A DNA stretch of 64,000 nucleotides from Chryseobacterium sp. ISL-6 (GTDB lineage Bacteria; Bacteroidota; Bacteroidia; Flavobacteriales; Weeksellaceae): assembly GCF_018613715.1 (NCBI RefSeq), contig NZ_JAGGPT010000005.1, forward strand, positions 310,001-374,000, read 5' to 3'. Under the pieces are notes generated by a model. It made no database searches and was not told where the DNA came from. It saw only the letters and a program-made list of their open reading frames with translations. Shown here one piece after another: positions 32,585 through 41,799 of the stretch. A program made the position numbers and the translations under genes. Positions within the stretch are counted from its first letter, which is position 1. Each line of letters begins with the position of its first letter.

Positions 32585-33462
32585 TGAGAATGTATATTTT
32601 TTGTGCAGTAACAGCCCTATTATTAGTGGGATGTAATCCTAAAACTCCAACTGAACAGGCTAAAGAAGATACTTTAAAGGTAGAGTTTTCATTACCTAAA
32701 AAGCTAAAGGAGGTTTCAGGAATTACCTTATCTCAGGATCAAAAGACCATTTGGGCAATAGAAGACCAGGGAAATAAGAATGTCGTTTATGGTTTAGACA
32801 GACAGGGAAAAATGGTTACTGATGTTCTTGTTGAAAATGCTGAAAATAATGACTGGGAAGAAATTACTAAGGACAACAAAGGAAATATCTATATTGGTGA
32901 TTTTGGGAACAATGATAATAGTAGACAAAATCTTGGTATTCTGAAAATTGATTTAAAAGATACTTCTCAAAAAACAACGAAAGTAATCCAGACTACCCGT
33001 TTCCATTATGAAGGACAGACAGAGTTTCCACCAAAGAAATCAAACTGGCTGTATGATTGTGAAGCTTTTGTAGAAATGAATGGAAACTTTTATCTCTTTA
33101 CTAAGAATAGAAGTAAAGGTTTTGATGGCACTTTTCTCGTTTTTCAGATTCCTAATCAGGAAGGGGACTTTGAAGCGAAACTGATAGGGCGGTTAAAGCT
33201 GAATGGAAAATATACCGATGCTGCAATTACTTCTGCATCCATTAACAGTAAGCAAGATCAGATTGTACTACTGAGCCATAAAAATATTCATGTACTGACT
33301 GGATTTACTCAAAATGATTTTAGTACAACGAAAATTCAGAAGATACCTTTGAATCACAATTCACAAAAAGAAGCCGTTGTTTTTCTTGATGATAAAACTT
33401 TATTAATTGCTGATGAAAAGGATAAAACGATTGGTGGAAATGTATATAAATTTTCTTTTTAA
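32584..33462 (+). CDS. SdiA-regulated-like beta-propeller lipoprotein
   Basis: A 292-residue lipoprotein from the ATG at 32584 (a TTG one codon earlier is inside the mazG stop). Signal with lipobox LLLVGC, cleaved before Cys18 or so. The mature part has repeated strands with SGITLSQDQKTIWAIEDQGN, NDWEEITKDNKGNIYIGDFGNND and TDAAITSASINSKQDQIVLLSHK, similar to SdiA-regulated or phytase-like propellers. Function unknown. It is translationally coupled to mazG (TGATG) but that need not imply shared function. Confidence 0.8.
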   Translation: MRMYIFCAVTALLLVGCNPKTPTEQAKEDTLKVEFSLPKKLKEVSGITLSQDQKTIWAIEDQGNKNVVYGLDRQGKMVTDVLVENAENNDWEEITKDNKGNIYIGDFGNNDNSRQNLGILKIDLKDTSQKTTKVIQTTRFHYEGQTEFPPKKSNWLYDCEAFVEMNGNFYLFTKNRSKGFDGTFLVFQIPNQEGDFEAKLIGRLKLNGKYTDAAITSASINSKQDQIVLLSHKNIHVLTGFTQNDFSTTKIQKIPLNHNSQKEAVVFLDDKTLLIADEKDKTIGGNVYKFSF

Positions 33463-33500
33463 GTCAGGAAAAAACATGATTACAATTCTTTATAAAATGA

Positions 33501-33525
33501 AATCCTCAGAAATTTTCTGAGGATT
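33501..33525. terminator. Hairpin between convergent genes
   Basis: AATCCTCAGA / TCTGAGGATT perfect 10-bp stem with a 5-base loop; flanks are AT-rich on both sides. Confidence 0.7.
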
Positions 33526-33549
33526 ATTTATTTAAAGCAAAAATTTTTC

Positions 33550-36500
33550 TTAAAAGTTCATTCCGATTCCTGCAGAAATTCTTCCGCCATCAGAACCATA
33601 GAAGTAATTTAATCTTGCTGAGAACATTTCAACAACGCTTAGCCAGAAACCTACACCTGCAGCCTGATGCCATTTGTCAGAGTTTTCGTTATCATTCCAA
33701 ACTCGACCTACATCATAACCAATTAAAATACCCATGTTAGCAGGAATGATATTATTTTTTACCCTTCCAAAATCCCAACGTATTTCAGAGTTATTTGCAA
33801 AGTAAGACTTTCCTGAGAATCTTGTGTTCCTGAAAGCCCGCAGTCCATTATTTCCACCAATACTGGCAGCCTGATAGAATTCAAAGTTGTTATTGTTGAT
33901 CCACATCACATTACTGGAGTTTGCAAAAACAAAGTTTCCTCTCTTATCAATTCGGTGATGGACATTTAAAGATCCATTTAAGGTTAGAAAATTTCTATCA
34001 AAATCAGAAATATTTGTTTTCCAATTCGCATTTGCAATTAATTCCAATCCTAAAGTAGGAAAGGCATTATTGTCAAAATTTTTGAAACTAAAGGTATAGT
34101 TAGCACCAGCAAACTGCTGACTTTTGAAAACTGCAGGATTTACATCCGGCGATTGGTCTACAAAACGGTCTCCATTTCTTTGAACTTTATTATCTTCGAA
34201 TGTAAGCTGGAATTTATGTTCAAGATTGAGCCAGCTCTTTTTTGAAATTGAAGGTGCAAAATTGAATTTTGAGATTCTAGCTCTGTTATATTTTGTTTCA
34301 GTATTATCTTTATCATATTCACTTTCATTAGATAATCCGAAGAAGTTTTCTGAGAAACGCGGTGTTGTATATGCCGCATCAATATTAAAATCCCATCCTG
34401 AAATCGCTTTTTTAAAAATTCCTTTATAGACAAGGTTAAAACCAGCCGTATTTGTGTAAAAATTAGCCTTTAAACTATGTTTCTGGGTGTATGGGGCACG
34501 GATAAAGTTATTGACTGTATAGTTCGCTAAAACTCCTATGATAACCCCGTCATCAGGATTATAATCGGCATTAGGATATCCGGCAAAGAAATTGTATTTC
34601 GGATGTTTATAATTGTAGGTATTAATATCATAATCATCGGAAATATTCTTGGTAGCAGTATCCGCATTGTAGGTATTCTTCTGAGATTTAAAATCATAGA
34701 TCTTTACCTTACTTCCGTTGCTTACATTGTATACATCATGATTATAACCGCCAATCAGTCGGATTGTCATTTTTGGCTTTCCTTCTCCCGATACCTCATA
34801 AATGTCATCGTCTTCAAGCCCGTAGATCCAGAGCTCTTTTGTTTTGTTGTCGTAATATGTTTTTTCAAATACCAACTCAGGATTTTCTCCTTTCTTATCC
34901 AGTTTGTATTGTTTAACTTCAACTGAATTTCCAGTTTTAGTAATAACAAATTTATCTTGATTTACTGTTCCTGCTAACGGAACTTTTTTCTGCAGTACAT
35001 CATAATATTGACTTGCATAATCCTGTAATTTTTCCTTTCTGGATTTAAGCTTTCTCTGAATATCACTAATTGTTTCATCTTTTACCTCCTTAGGTAAATT
35101 ATTAAAAGCCTCATTGATATCTGTATCTGTCAAATGTTCCTGGATATACTTTGCCTGCGTCACCCATTCTTCCTGTGTAGATCCTTTTAAGAATACCAGA
35201 TCTAACGGGTAAGGTTCCATAGCCAGCCATTTTACATTCTGAATATCTTCTTTAAAGGTTTTCATGTGACGGATTGCTGGAACGTTCATAATTAATTTAA
35301 ATGCGGCTCCATCATATTTACTGAAAGCCTGATCTCTATCCCTCGGAATAGGCTTGTAGATTACTTTGTCGCCATCCTTATATTCCGCCCATTTCCATTG
35401 ATCAGAATGTCTGTCCCAGTCACCTAGCAGCATATCAAAAATTCTTGCTCTGATATAGGATTCTTTGTCGACGGAATATTTGTAATTTTTGCCAAAGTTC
35501 TTTATAACGTCATCTGTAGAAACAATATCTGTTGCATTATCAAAGGCTTGAAGTGTTTTAGGATCTGAAGAATAACGTTCCTCTATCATATACATTTCGT
35601 CACCGTAATGTTCATTATAATCTCCCAGAGCCTGTTGCTTCGGAATGTAGAATAATCTTGGATTGCTATGGAAGATATTCAGTTTATCAGCCATATTTCC
35701 AACTGCAAATGGAGTAAACGGATGATTGGTAGTATAGAAATCAAGTAAGAACTTATCTGGGAATGTATTATTGAGCTCATCACCAAAGGTACTTTTCTTA
35801 AAAGCCATATTATTCAGAAAACGTACTGCACTTTTCTTTACACCACGCATTACAAATTCCTGCCCGTCCTTTGCTCTAAGTCTTAAGCTGTTGGATTGAT
35901 TTCCGCCACCTTCTCTAAAAGGGATATAGCCACCGTCTAATGTCGAAATATTAGCTGTTTTTGCTTCAATAGGGATTCCATAATATTTTCTGTAATGATC
36001 TCCCCAAAGCCATCTGTAAAACTTTCCTTTCTCCGTTAATTTTTTAGAATAAACAGTTGAGGATATTGTACTGGGAAAAGAATTTGGATAATTATTAATG
36101 AAAGGTTCCGGTTTGGAAATTACATTAATATGTGATAGTGTTTTTAGCTGATTATTTGTAGTCGAAAAATATTCTACATCAGAACTCTGATCTTTTCTGA
36201 TATTTAAAACAGCAAAACCATTCCCACCATACGAAAAATCGGTTTTTTCTGCTATTGTTGCAGGATCTACTTTAGAGCCAGCACCACTTATAATTTGTCT
36301 GATATTTCTTTCAGAGTGGTATTGAAGGTTATGATCGTGTCCCGAAACAAAAATTACGTTCTCTTTGTCCTGAACAATACTTTTAAGTCTATTGGCTAAA
36401 TCAGCATAATGCTGATTATTAATGTCCTCCATGCTGGCGCCTGAGGTATTCCTTAAGATATTAATAAGGGTTGCTATCCCAGGAGCTGGAATATTACCTT

Positions 36501-37266
36501 TAAAAGGAAAAAGATGAGATCTTGCAGAATTATAGCCTGCATGTGTTCCACTGCTGATGACAGGATGGTGCAGAGCAACAATAATTCTTTTACCCTGGTT
36601 CTTCGTGATCAGATCCTGAAATTCATAGAATAGATCATCACGGGTTTTGATCGTACAGTTTTTATTAATGCCGGGATATTGATCCCAATTAAGCAAAACC
36701 CATTCACTATCAATGACAATTAATTTGATATCATCAGTGATGTTGATATCATCAATTGGGCATGAATTTTTGGGTAGATAGGATTTTTTGTCGTTTAAAT
36801 AATTTTTAACGAATTCTTCCTGGGCATTTAGACCATCCAATCCATGATACCAGTCATGGTTTCCAGGAATAACCAATGTCTTGCCTTTGAAATTTTTTGT
36901 GATAGCAAGTTGGTTTTCCATCTTTTCTTTTGCCAAAGGATAGTCTTTGTCTCCCTCTTTAGGCATTCCTGACGGGTAGATATTGTCACCCAGAAAAATA
37001 AGCATGGAATTCTTGTCTGCAGAATCCAATTTACTTTTAAGGAGACTCAATGTATTTTTCGCCTGGACTTCATCTGCATTGCCGGCATCACCGACTAGGA
37101 AAATTTTAAAGTCATTTTCAGATTTTGCGTCAGAATTTTTAACTTCTTGTAAGTTTTTACCCTTTTTTACGTTATAGGTAGCACAAGAATATAAGAGTCC
37201 TGATACCAACAAGAATCTAAATGGAACAGATATTTTTTTTAGATGGGTTTTAAAGGATAAATTCAT
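33550..37266 (-). CDS. Metallophosphoesterase-outer-membrane barrel fusion lipoprotein
   Basis: A 1238-residue protein. The N terminus is a lipoprotein signal (FLLVSGLLYSC). Residues about 50-360 form a calcineurin-like phosphoesterase: FLVGDAGNADE, FLGDNIYPSGMP, VIPGNHDWYHG, ALHHPVISSGTH and FVSGHDHNLQY are the metal motifs in order. A middle region of about 450 residues (including DRDQAFSKYDGAAFK and RDRHSDQWKWAEYKDGDK) has no recognised fold. The C-terminal about 350 residues look like a BamA/D15-type barrel, ending in a terminal Phe (ISAGIGMNF). Large proteins of this plan occur in Bacteroidota; substrates are unknown. A 5'-nucleotidase or phosphodiesterase activity at the cell surface is possible. 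Confidence 0.85.
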   Translation of the reverse strand: MNLSFKTHLKKISVPFRFLLVSGLLYSCATYNVKKGKNLQEVKNSDAKSENDFKIFLVGDAGNADEVQAKNTLSLLKSKLDSADKNSMLIFLGDNIYPSGMPKEGDKDYPLAKEKMENQLAITKNFKGKTLVIPGNHDWYHGLDGLNAQEEFVKNYLNDKKSYLPKNSCPIDDINITDDIKLIVIDSEWVLLNWDQYPGINKNCTIKTRDDLFYEFQDLITKNQGKRIIVALHHPVISSGTHAGYNSARSHLFPFKGNIPAPGIATLINILRNTSGASMEDINNQHYADLANRLKSIVQDKENVIFVSGHDHNLQYHSERNIRQIISGAGSKVDPATIAEKTDFSYGGNGFAVLNIRKDQSSDVEYFSTTNNQLKTLSHINVISKPEPFINNYPNSFPSTISSTVYSKKLTEKGKFYRWLWGDHYRKYYGIPIEAKTANISTLDGGYIPFREGGGNQSNSLRLRAKDGQEFVMRGVKKSAVRFLNNMAFKKSTFGDELNNTFPDKFLLDFYTTNHPFTPFAVGNMADKLNIFHSNPRLFYIPKQQALGDYNEHYGDEMYMIEERYSSDPKTLQAFDNATDIVSTDDVIKNFGKNYKYSVDKESYIRARIFDMLLGDWDRHSDQWKWAEYKDGDKVIYKPIPRDRDQAFSKYDGAAFKLIMNVPAIRHMKTFKEDIQNVKWLAMEPYPLDLVFLKGSTQEEWVTQAKYIQEHLTDTDINEAFNNLPKEVKDETISDIQRKLKSRKEKLQDYASQYYDVLQKKVPLAGTVNQDKFVITKTGNSVEVKQYKLDKKGENPELVFEKTYYDNKTKELWIYGLEDDDIYEVSGEGKPKMTIRLIGGYNHDVYNVSNGSKVKIYDFKSQKNTYNADTATKNISDDYDINTYNYKHPKYNFFAGYPNADYNPDDGVIIGVLANYTVNNFIRAPYTQKHSLKANFYTNTAGFNLVYKGIFKKAISGWDFNIDAAYTTPRFSENFFGLSNESEYDKDNTETKYNRARISKFNFAPSISKKSWLNLEHKFQLTFEDNKVQRNGDRFVDQSPDVNPAVFKSQQFAGANYTFSFKNFDNNAFPTLGLELIANANWKTNISDFDRNFLTLNGSLNVHHRIDKRGNFVFANSSNVMWINNNNFEFYQAASIGGNNGLRAFRNTRFSGKSYFANNSEIRWDFGRVKNNIIPANMGILIGYDVGRVWNDNENSDKWHQAAGVGFWLSVVEMFSARLNYFYGSDGGRISAGIGMNF

Positions 37267-37292
37267 AAATTTACATTAACTAAAATTCAGGA

Positions 37293-38477
37293 ATGGATAT
37301 TTTACAAAAAGTTAAAAATTATGTTGAAAGCTTATTCAAAGATAAGTTATCTTCGGTATATTTCTATCATAATTTTATACATACCACGTATACAGTCAAT
37401 AAAGCCGAAGAAATAATGAAGAATACTCCAGTCTCTAAAGAAGACCAGGAGAAAGTGATATTGGCGCTTTGGTTTCACGATACGGGCTATATAGATTGTG
37501 CTCAAAATCATGAGGAGAAGGGTGTTGAGATTATGAAAAATTTTCTTGCAAATGAAAATTACCCGGAAAATTATATTGAGGATATTTCTAAATTGATTTT
37601 AGCGACAAAGATTAATTATGAGCCTCAGAATCTATTGGAAAAGATAGCTAAAGATGCAGATTGCAGCCATTTTGCCAGTCATGATTACAATGATATTTCT
37701 GATGCTTTAAGGAAAGAGTGGGAACTTACTAATGTAAGATGCTTTTCCAATGACGAATGGAATGCAGGAAATTTGGATATGTTGAAAAATAAACATCATT
37801 ACTATACAGATTATGCAAAAGAAAACTGGGATCCTTTAAAAAAGAAGAACATCAAGAAAATAGAAAAGAAGTTGGAAAAAGAGGAAGAAAAAAAGGATGA
37901 TAAAAAAGATGATAAAAAAGAGAATTCTGATAGTAAGAAAGAACCAAAATCAGATAGAAGTGTAGATACATTATTCAGAGTAACATTGAATAACCATACC
38001 AGACTAAGTGATATTGCTGACAGTAAAGCGAATATCTTACTTTCCGTAAATGCAATTATCATTTCTGTCTGCCTTTCGGTATTGGTTCCCAAATTGGATA
38101 CTCCCAAAAATGCTCACCTTATCATTCCAAGTTTTGTTTTGCTGATATCAAGTGTTATGACAATTATTTTTGCCATCTTATCTACAAAACCCAATGTTAC
38201 AAAAACTAAATTTACGAATCAGGATGTTGAAAACAGGAAGGTAAATCTTTTATTCTTTGGTAACTTCCATCAGATGATATTTGATGATTATCATAATGCA
38301 ATGCGGGATCTTATTAAAGATAGGGACTACATCTATGATTCTATGGTAAAAGATCTATATTATCTTGGAAAAGTATTGGATAGAAAATACAAACTATTAT
38401 CAATTACGTACCAGATCTTTATGGCAGGAATCATTATTTCTGTACTTTCTTTTGCATTTGCATTTCTTACGCTCTAA
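37293..38477 (+). CDS. HD-domain protein with Pycsar-type (DUF5706) membrane effector
   Basis: A 394-residue protein. Residues about 1-180 are an HD phosphohydrolase domain: YHNFIHT (H26, H30), WFHDTGYID (H62, D63), NHEEKG and AKDADCSHF (D121). A charged linker rich in Lys, Asp and Glu (about 185-225) leads to a membrane domain with DIADSKANILLSVNAIIISV (residues about 240-259), the signature of the Pycsar effector family (PycTM, DUF5706). Spans lie near 247-266, 277-297 and 373-392. In Pycsar, a TM effector is activated by cCMP or cUMP from a PycC cyclase. No cyclase is adjacent, so this may be a stand-alone regulator whose HD domain degrades a nucleotide signal. It starts 26 bases from the divergent phosphoesterase gene. 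Confidence 0.85.
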   Translation: MDILQKVKNYVESLFKDKLSSVYFYHNFIHTTYTVNKAEEIMKNTPVSKEDQEKVILALWFHDTGYIDCAQNHEEKGVEIMKNFLANENYPENYIEDISKLILATKINYEPQNLLEKIAKDADCSHFASHDYNDISDALRKEWELTNVRCFSNDEWNAGNLDMLKNKHHYYTDYAKENWDPLKKKNIKKIEKKLEKEEEKKDDKKDDKKENSDSKKEPKSDRSVDTLFRVTLNNHTRLSDIADSKANILLSVNAIIISVCLSVLVPKLDTPKNAHLIIPSFVLLISSVMTIIFAILSTKPNVTKTKFTNQDVENRKVNLLFFGNFHQMIFDDYHNAMRDLIKDRDYIYDSMVKDLYYLGKVLDRKYKLLSITYQIFMAGIIISVLSFAFAFLTL

Positions 38478-38496
38478 TTATTAAATCTAGCTGAAT

Positions 38497-39420
38497 ATGA
38501 TTGTAAGACAGCGTACAAATTGGCTGAAGATGTTATTTATATGGCGGGGTTCAGTGTTGAAGAAGATCATTGTTCAGCTGGTAGCTATTACTTTGTTTTC
38601 AATTGGAGTCTACCTTTTTAAGGGTAAAATATATGATTATAAGGTACATCTCAATCCTACTATTTTTACATTAATAGGTTTGGCTTTGGCCATTTTCATG
38701 GGATTTTGTAATTCAGCAAGTTATGATCGTTTTTGGGAAGGTAGGAAACTATGGGGATTGCTGGTCATTGAAACCAGATCATTAACCAGACAGGTCTTAT
38801 CATTGGTAGACGATTCTGCTCCGGATGCTTCGGATAAAAAAAAAGAAATTGTAAAAATGATTTCGGCATTTTGCTGGTCTTTAAATTATCAGTTAAGGGA
38901 TAAATCAGGAACAGAGCATCTTTCCCGTTTGCTTTCTCCTGAATATGAACAAAAATTAAATGGTAAGAAATTTATTCCCAGCATTATTCTGGGTTTCATT
39001 GCAGATTGGCTGAAAGAACAGAATAAAAAAGGAAATATTGATACCATAGTCATGACCTCTATGGATCAACAGCTGAATCAGTTTTCTAATATTTCCGGAG
39101 GTTGTGAGCGAATCTATAACACCCCTTTACCCTTTGCCTATAGTGTTTTATTACATCGGACCGTTTATCTGTATTGTTTTTGGCTGCCATTTGGATTGGT
39201 CGACAGCCTGGGCTGGATGATGCCGCTCATTGTTCTTTTAATCAGTTATACTTTTATTGCATTAGATGCTATTATTCAGGAAATAGGTGAGCCTTTTGGA
39301 GAGGAAGAAAATGATCTTGCCCTGAACAGTATCTGCAGAACGATTGAGTTTTCTATTTTTGAACAAGCTGAAATTCCTCAAGGTGAATTGAAAAAGCCAG
39401 ATACTTATTTTATAGACTAG
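38497..39420 (+). CDS. Bestrophin-family ion channel
   Basis: A 307-residue membrane protein. Seen: LKMLFIWRGSVLKK (residues 10-23), two spans, FMGFCNSASYDRFWEGRKLWG near residues 65-85 (the bestrophin NxxYxRxWExRxxWG signature), LHRTVYLYCFWLPFGLVDSLGWMMPL near 224-249 (selectivity and C-terminal helices) and the EIGEPFGEEENDLALNSICRTIE segment. Prokaryotic bestrophins form pentameric anion or cation channels. It follows the HD-Pycsar gene by 19 bases on the same strand and the two are probably co-transcribed. Confidence 0.9.
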   Translation: MIVRQRTNWLKMLFIWRGSVLKKIIVQLVAITLFSIGVYLFKGKIYDYKVHLNPTIFTLIGLALAIFMGFCNSASYDRFWEGRKLWGLLVIETRSLTRQVLSLVDDSAPDASDKKKEIVKMISAFCWSLNYQLRDKSGTEHLSRLLSPEYEQKLNGKKFIPSIILGFIADWLKEQNKKGNIDTIVMTSMDQQLNQFSNISGGCERIYNTPLPFAYSVLLHRTVYLYCFWLPFGLVDSLGWMMPLIVLLISYTFIALDAIIQEIGEPFGEEENDLALNSICRTIEFSIFEQAEIPQGELKKPDTYFID

Positions 39421-39424
39421 GTTT

Positions 39425-41725
39425 TTAAACTAAAGAAACCCTCAAAGCCAATAATCCTGTAATTCCCTGAAGGTCTTCAACTTTTAAAAACTCAATGTCA
39501 GCCTGAAGAATTTCTTTTTTCTGTAGCTTATTGATATATTGAAGATATTCTTTTTGATTTTCCATTCCAAAATAAACGATAGTGATTTTTCCAGGGCAGG
39601 TTATCCTTTCAGTAGAGTTTTTAATATGGGCTTTGTCTATTCTTTTTTTGATGATCTCATAATAAGAATTATAAGCTCCATCCACATCGAAACGCTTTTC
39701 ATCCATTCGGAAGCGGATATCTATTTTTTCATTGTAGACAAAAATTAATGAGGCAATATCCAGTGGGATGGGAAGATCCTTTTTAAAGGTTTGAATTTCC
39801 TGTTCCATTCTGCAGATGGTTTTCAATTGCCAATATCTAAGCTGGTGAACTACTTTTGATGTATAATGAAGGTCCGGAGAGATATTAGGACCAATAAATA
39901 AATTATGCTCCACACCATCTGATTTAAATCTTTCATAATAATGAGGAAAGATCAACTGCGCTTTAGCCTGACTTTCATCAAGCATATCTGCGAGTTTTCT
40001 GTTGATTAAGGTAATAGAGTCGTCCAGACTTTTTCTGCTGTTATAAAACAGATCAGTTTGGGTAAAAACCTGTCCGAAATAGTCTGAAATTTGTTTTTTT
40101 ATCTCCTTAGTTGTTCTTACTTCCAGTTTACCTTGCAGATAAGGATGAATTTCATCACGTAATAGTCTTTGAAAACGTTGTTCCGTATCCGCTTTTATTT
40201 CATTATTGAGTTCATTTTCAAAAATTTCCAAAGCCAATAAATATTTCTCGGAATCTGAATTGATCACAGAGAAAATATCATGAAGGCAGTCTATTTGTCT
40301 ATTTAGATCTTCAAGCATCAGATTAAACCTTTTTTCTGATGAAGAACGGATATCCGAGAAACCAAATAATGGGGTGAGATTTTTAAATGAAATCTGTTTT
40401 AAAGTATATATTTTTTTTGCCAGAGAAGCATTGAAATACTTTTCGGCTTCATTTCTGAACTTCCATACCACACTGTCATGAATAGAGGTATATTCACGCT
40501 GAATAATGGCTTCTATCTGATAATTCTTTTCGAAACTAAATCTATTGAGAGAGAAAAGAATCATTTCAGTAAAAAACACAAGTTTTTTTAGCTTTAATCC
40601 ATTCAAACTGTTTGGAATTGGAGAGGTAAATTCCATGATTGCCAGTAATTCATTATCTTTCATAATTGGAATTACCATGAAACTGTTGATATTATTTTCT
40701 TTTAGAATACTGAAAGAAGGTTGATTCTTTATTTCCTGCTCCATTTTATCAACGTTCGAAATAACAATTGCTTTTGAATTATTATTTAAATTTTCAAAAG
40801 TATTCTTCCGGGTTTCTTCATCAAAAGTATTAATCCAGAAATCAAGAATATGATTGGTAAAAAGATTTTCATATATAGGAATTTTATCCAATCTCTGATC
40901 TTTTTTGTTAAAAAGCATTAATCCGAAATTTAGTTGGGCAACATCAAAATAAGATTTAAAGATCTCAATTAAATTTTCATCTGGTGCCAGGTTTTCAGGA
41001 TCTATTTGTATCATGCTGGATTTGAGATCCGATAATGCAACTTCCGTTGTACAATCTACCAATGAAACAATGGTGAATCCCTTCAGAATCCATGATTTTG
41101 GAGGGAAATATTTTTTCCAAAGTCTGAAATCATCTAAATTTTCCAGTAACATGTCCAAAATATCATCAGTCGGTATTTGAGCCTTTTGGGTTGGATAAAT
41201 ATCGGTAAAATCCGAATTAACAGTTATCTTATAATGCTTTATGATTCCCTGTTTATTAGGAATATCATAATACAAAGGCATCGTACTTCTAATATCTTTT
41301 TTAAAATAACTCTGTACAATCAAACAGCAACAGAATACATAAAATTCATCGTCACCAATATTTCTAAGCTCTATTTCAAAGTCCTTTCCGGCATCTTTAA
41401 GAATGTCTTTAAACCTTTCTGTATAATTAAAAGTAACTTTAGAAAGTGGAATACTTGCCGCTTTTATTTCATTATTTGTTAAGCCCGTTGGAAATAAATC
41501 TGCCAGCAAAAGCCGGATAAGTTCTTCATGTTTTTCCAATAATGAAACATCCTGGAAACCATCTTTAAGCTCCTGGAATTTTTTTGTTTTGTCAATTAGA
41601 GACTCTGCATAATTTACCCGGTACTCCAATCGGTCATTGTATTTAATATGTTCAAGAACATCCAAATATTTTTTGAATGATATGATAACCTGGAACGGGG
41701 CGTCTTTTTTGTAAAGATTTGACAA
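39425..41725 (-). CDS. Large GAF-domain protein of unknown function
   Basis: A 766-residue soluble protein starting with TTG; an in-frame TAA lies 4 codons upstream and there is no nearby ATG. Residues about 230-400 resemble a GAF sensor domain (NLFTNHILDFWI, KAIVISNVDKMEQEI, SFMVIPIMKDNELLAIMEFTSP). The N-terminal region is helical; the C-terminal half contains LLRDEIHPYLQGKLEVR and ISPDLHYTSKVVHQLRYWQLKTICRMEQEI, which I do not recognise. No kinase, GGDEF or DNA-binding domain is visible. It could be a signalling scaffold. It converges on the bestrophin gene, 4 bases apart. Confidence 0.75.
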   Translation of the reverse strand: MSNLYKKDAPFQVIISFKKYLDVLEHIKYNDRLEYRVNYAESLIDKTKKFQELKDGFQDVSLLEKHEELIRLLLADLFPTGLTNNEIKAASIPLSKVTFNYTERFKDILKDAGKDFEIELRNIGDDEFYVFCCCLIVQSYFKKDIRSTMPLYYDIPNKQGIIKHYKITVNSDFTDIYPTQKAQIPTDDILDMLLENLDDFRLWKKYFPPKSWILKGFTIVSLVDCTTEVALSDLKSSMIQIDPENLAPDENLIEIFKSYFDVAQLNFGLMLFNKKDQRLDKIPIYENLFTNHILDFWINTFDEETRKNTFENLNNNSKAIVISNVDKMEQEIKNQPSFSILKENNINSFMVIPIMKDNELLAIMEFTSPIPNSLNGLKLKKLVFFTEMILFSLNRFSFEKNYQIEAIIQREYTSIHDSVVWKFRNEAEKYFNASLAKKIYTLKQISFKNLTPLFGFSDIRSSSEKRFNLMLEDLNRQIDCLHDIFSVINSDSEKYLLALEIFENELNNEIKADTEQRFQRLLRDEIHPYLQGKLEVRTTKEIKKQISDYFGQVFTQTDLFYNSRKSLDDSITLINRKLADMLDESQAKAQLIFPHYYERFKSDGVEHNLFIGPNISPDLHYTSKVVHQLRYWQLKTICRMEQEIQTFKKDLPIPLDIASLIFVYNEKIDIRFRMDEKRFDVDGAYNSYYEIIKKRIDKAHIKNSTERITCPGKITIVYFGMENQKEYLQYINKLQKKEILQADIEFLKVEDLQGITGLLALRVSLV

Positions 41726-41754
41726 TGCTGAAAATTATAAAGTAAAGTTATAAA

Positions 41755-41781
41755 AAAAGCACAACTTTATGTTGTGCTTTT
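41755..41781 (-). terminator. Terminator of the nuo operon
   Basis: An 11-bp stem AAAAGCACAAC / GTTGTGCTTTT with a 5-base loop lies 19 bases after the nuoN stop on the minus strand, followed by T run on that strand. Confidence 0.85.
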
Positions 41782-41799
41782 ATATTTTTATGTTGATTC

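Noticed and set aside
34603..34926. A 107-residue plus-strand frame opposite the phosphoesterase-barrel gene
   Set aside because: Antisense to a long conserved gene; hydrophobicity comes from complementing its codons.
37293..39420. A complete Pycsar anti-phage operon
   Set aside because: No pyrimidine cyclase gene is adjacent and neighbouring genes are unrelated, so only the effector domain is supported.
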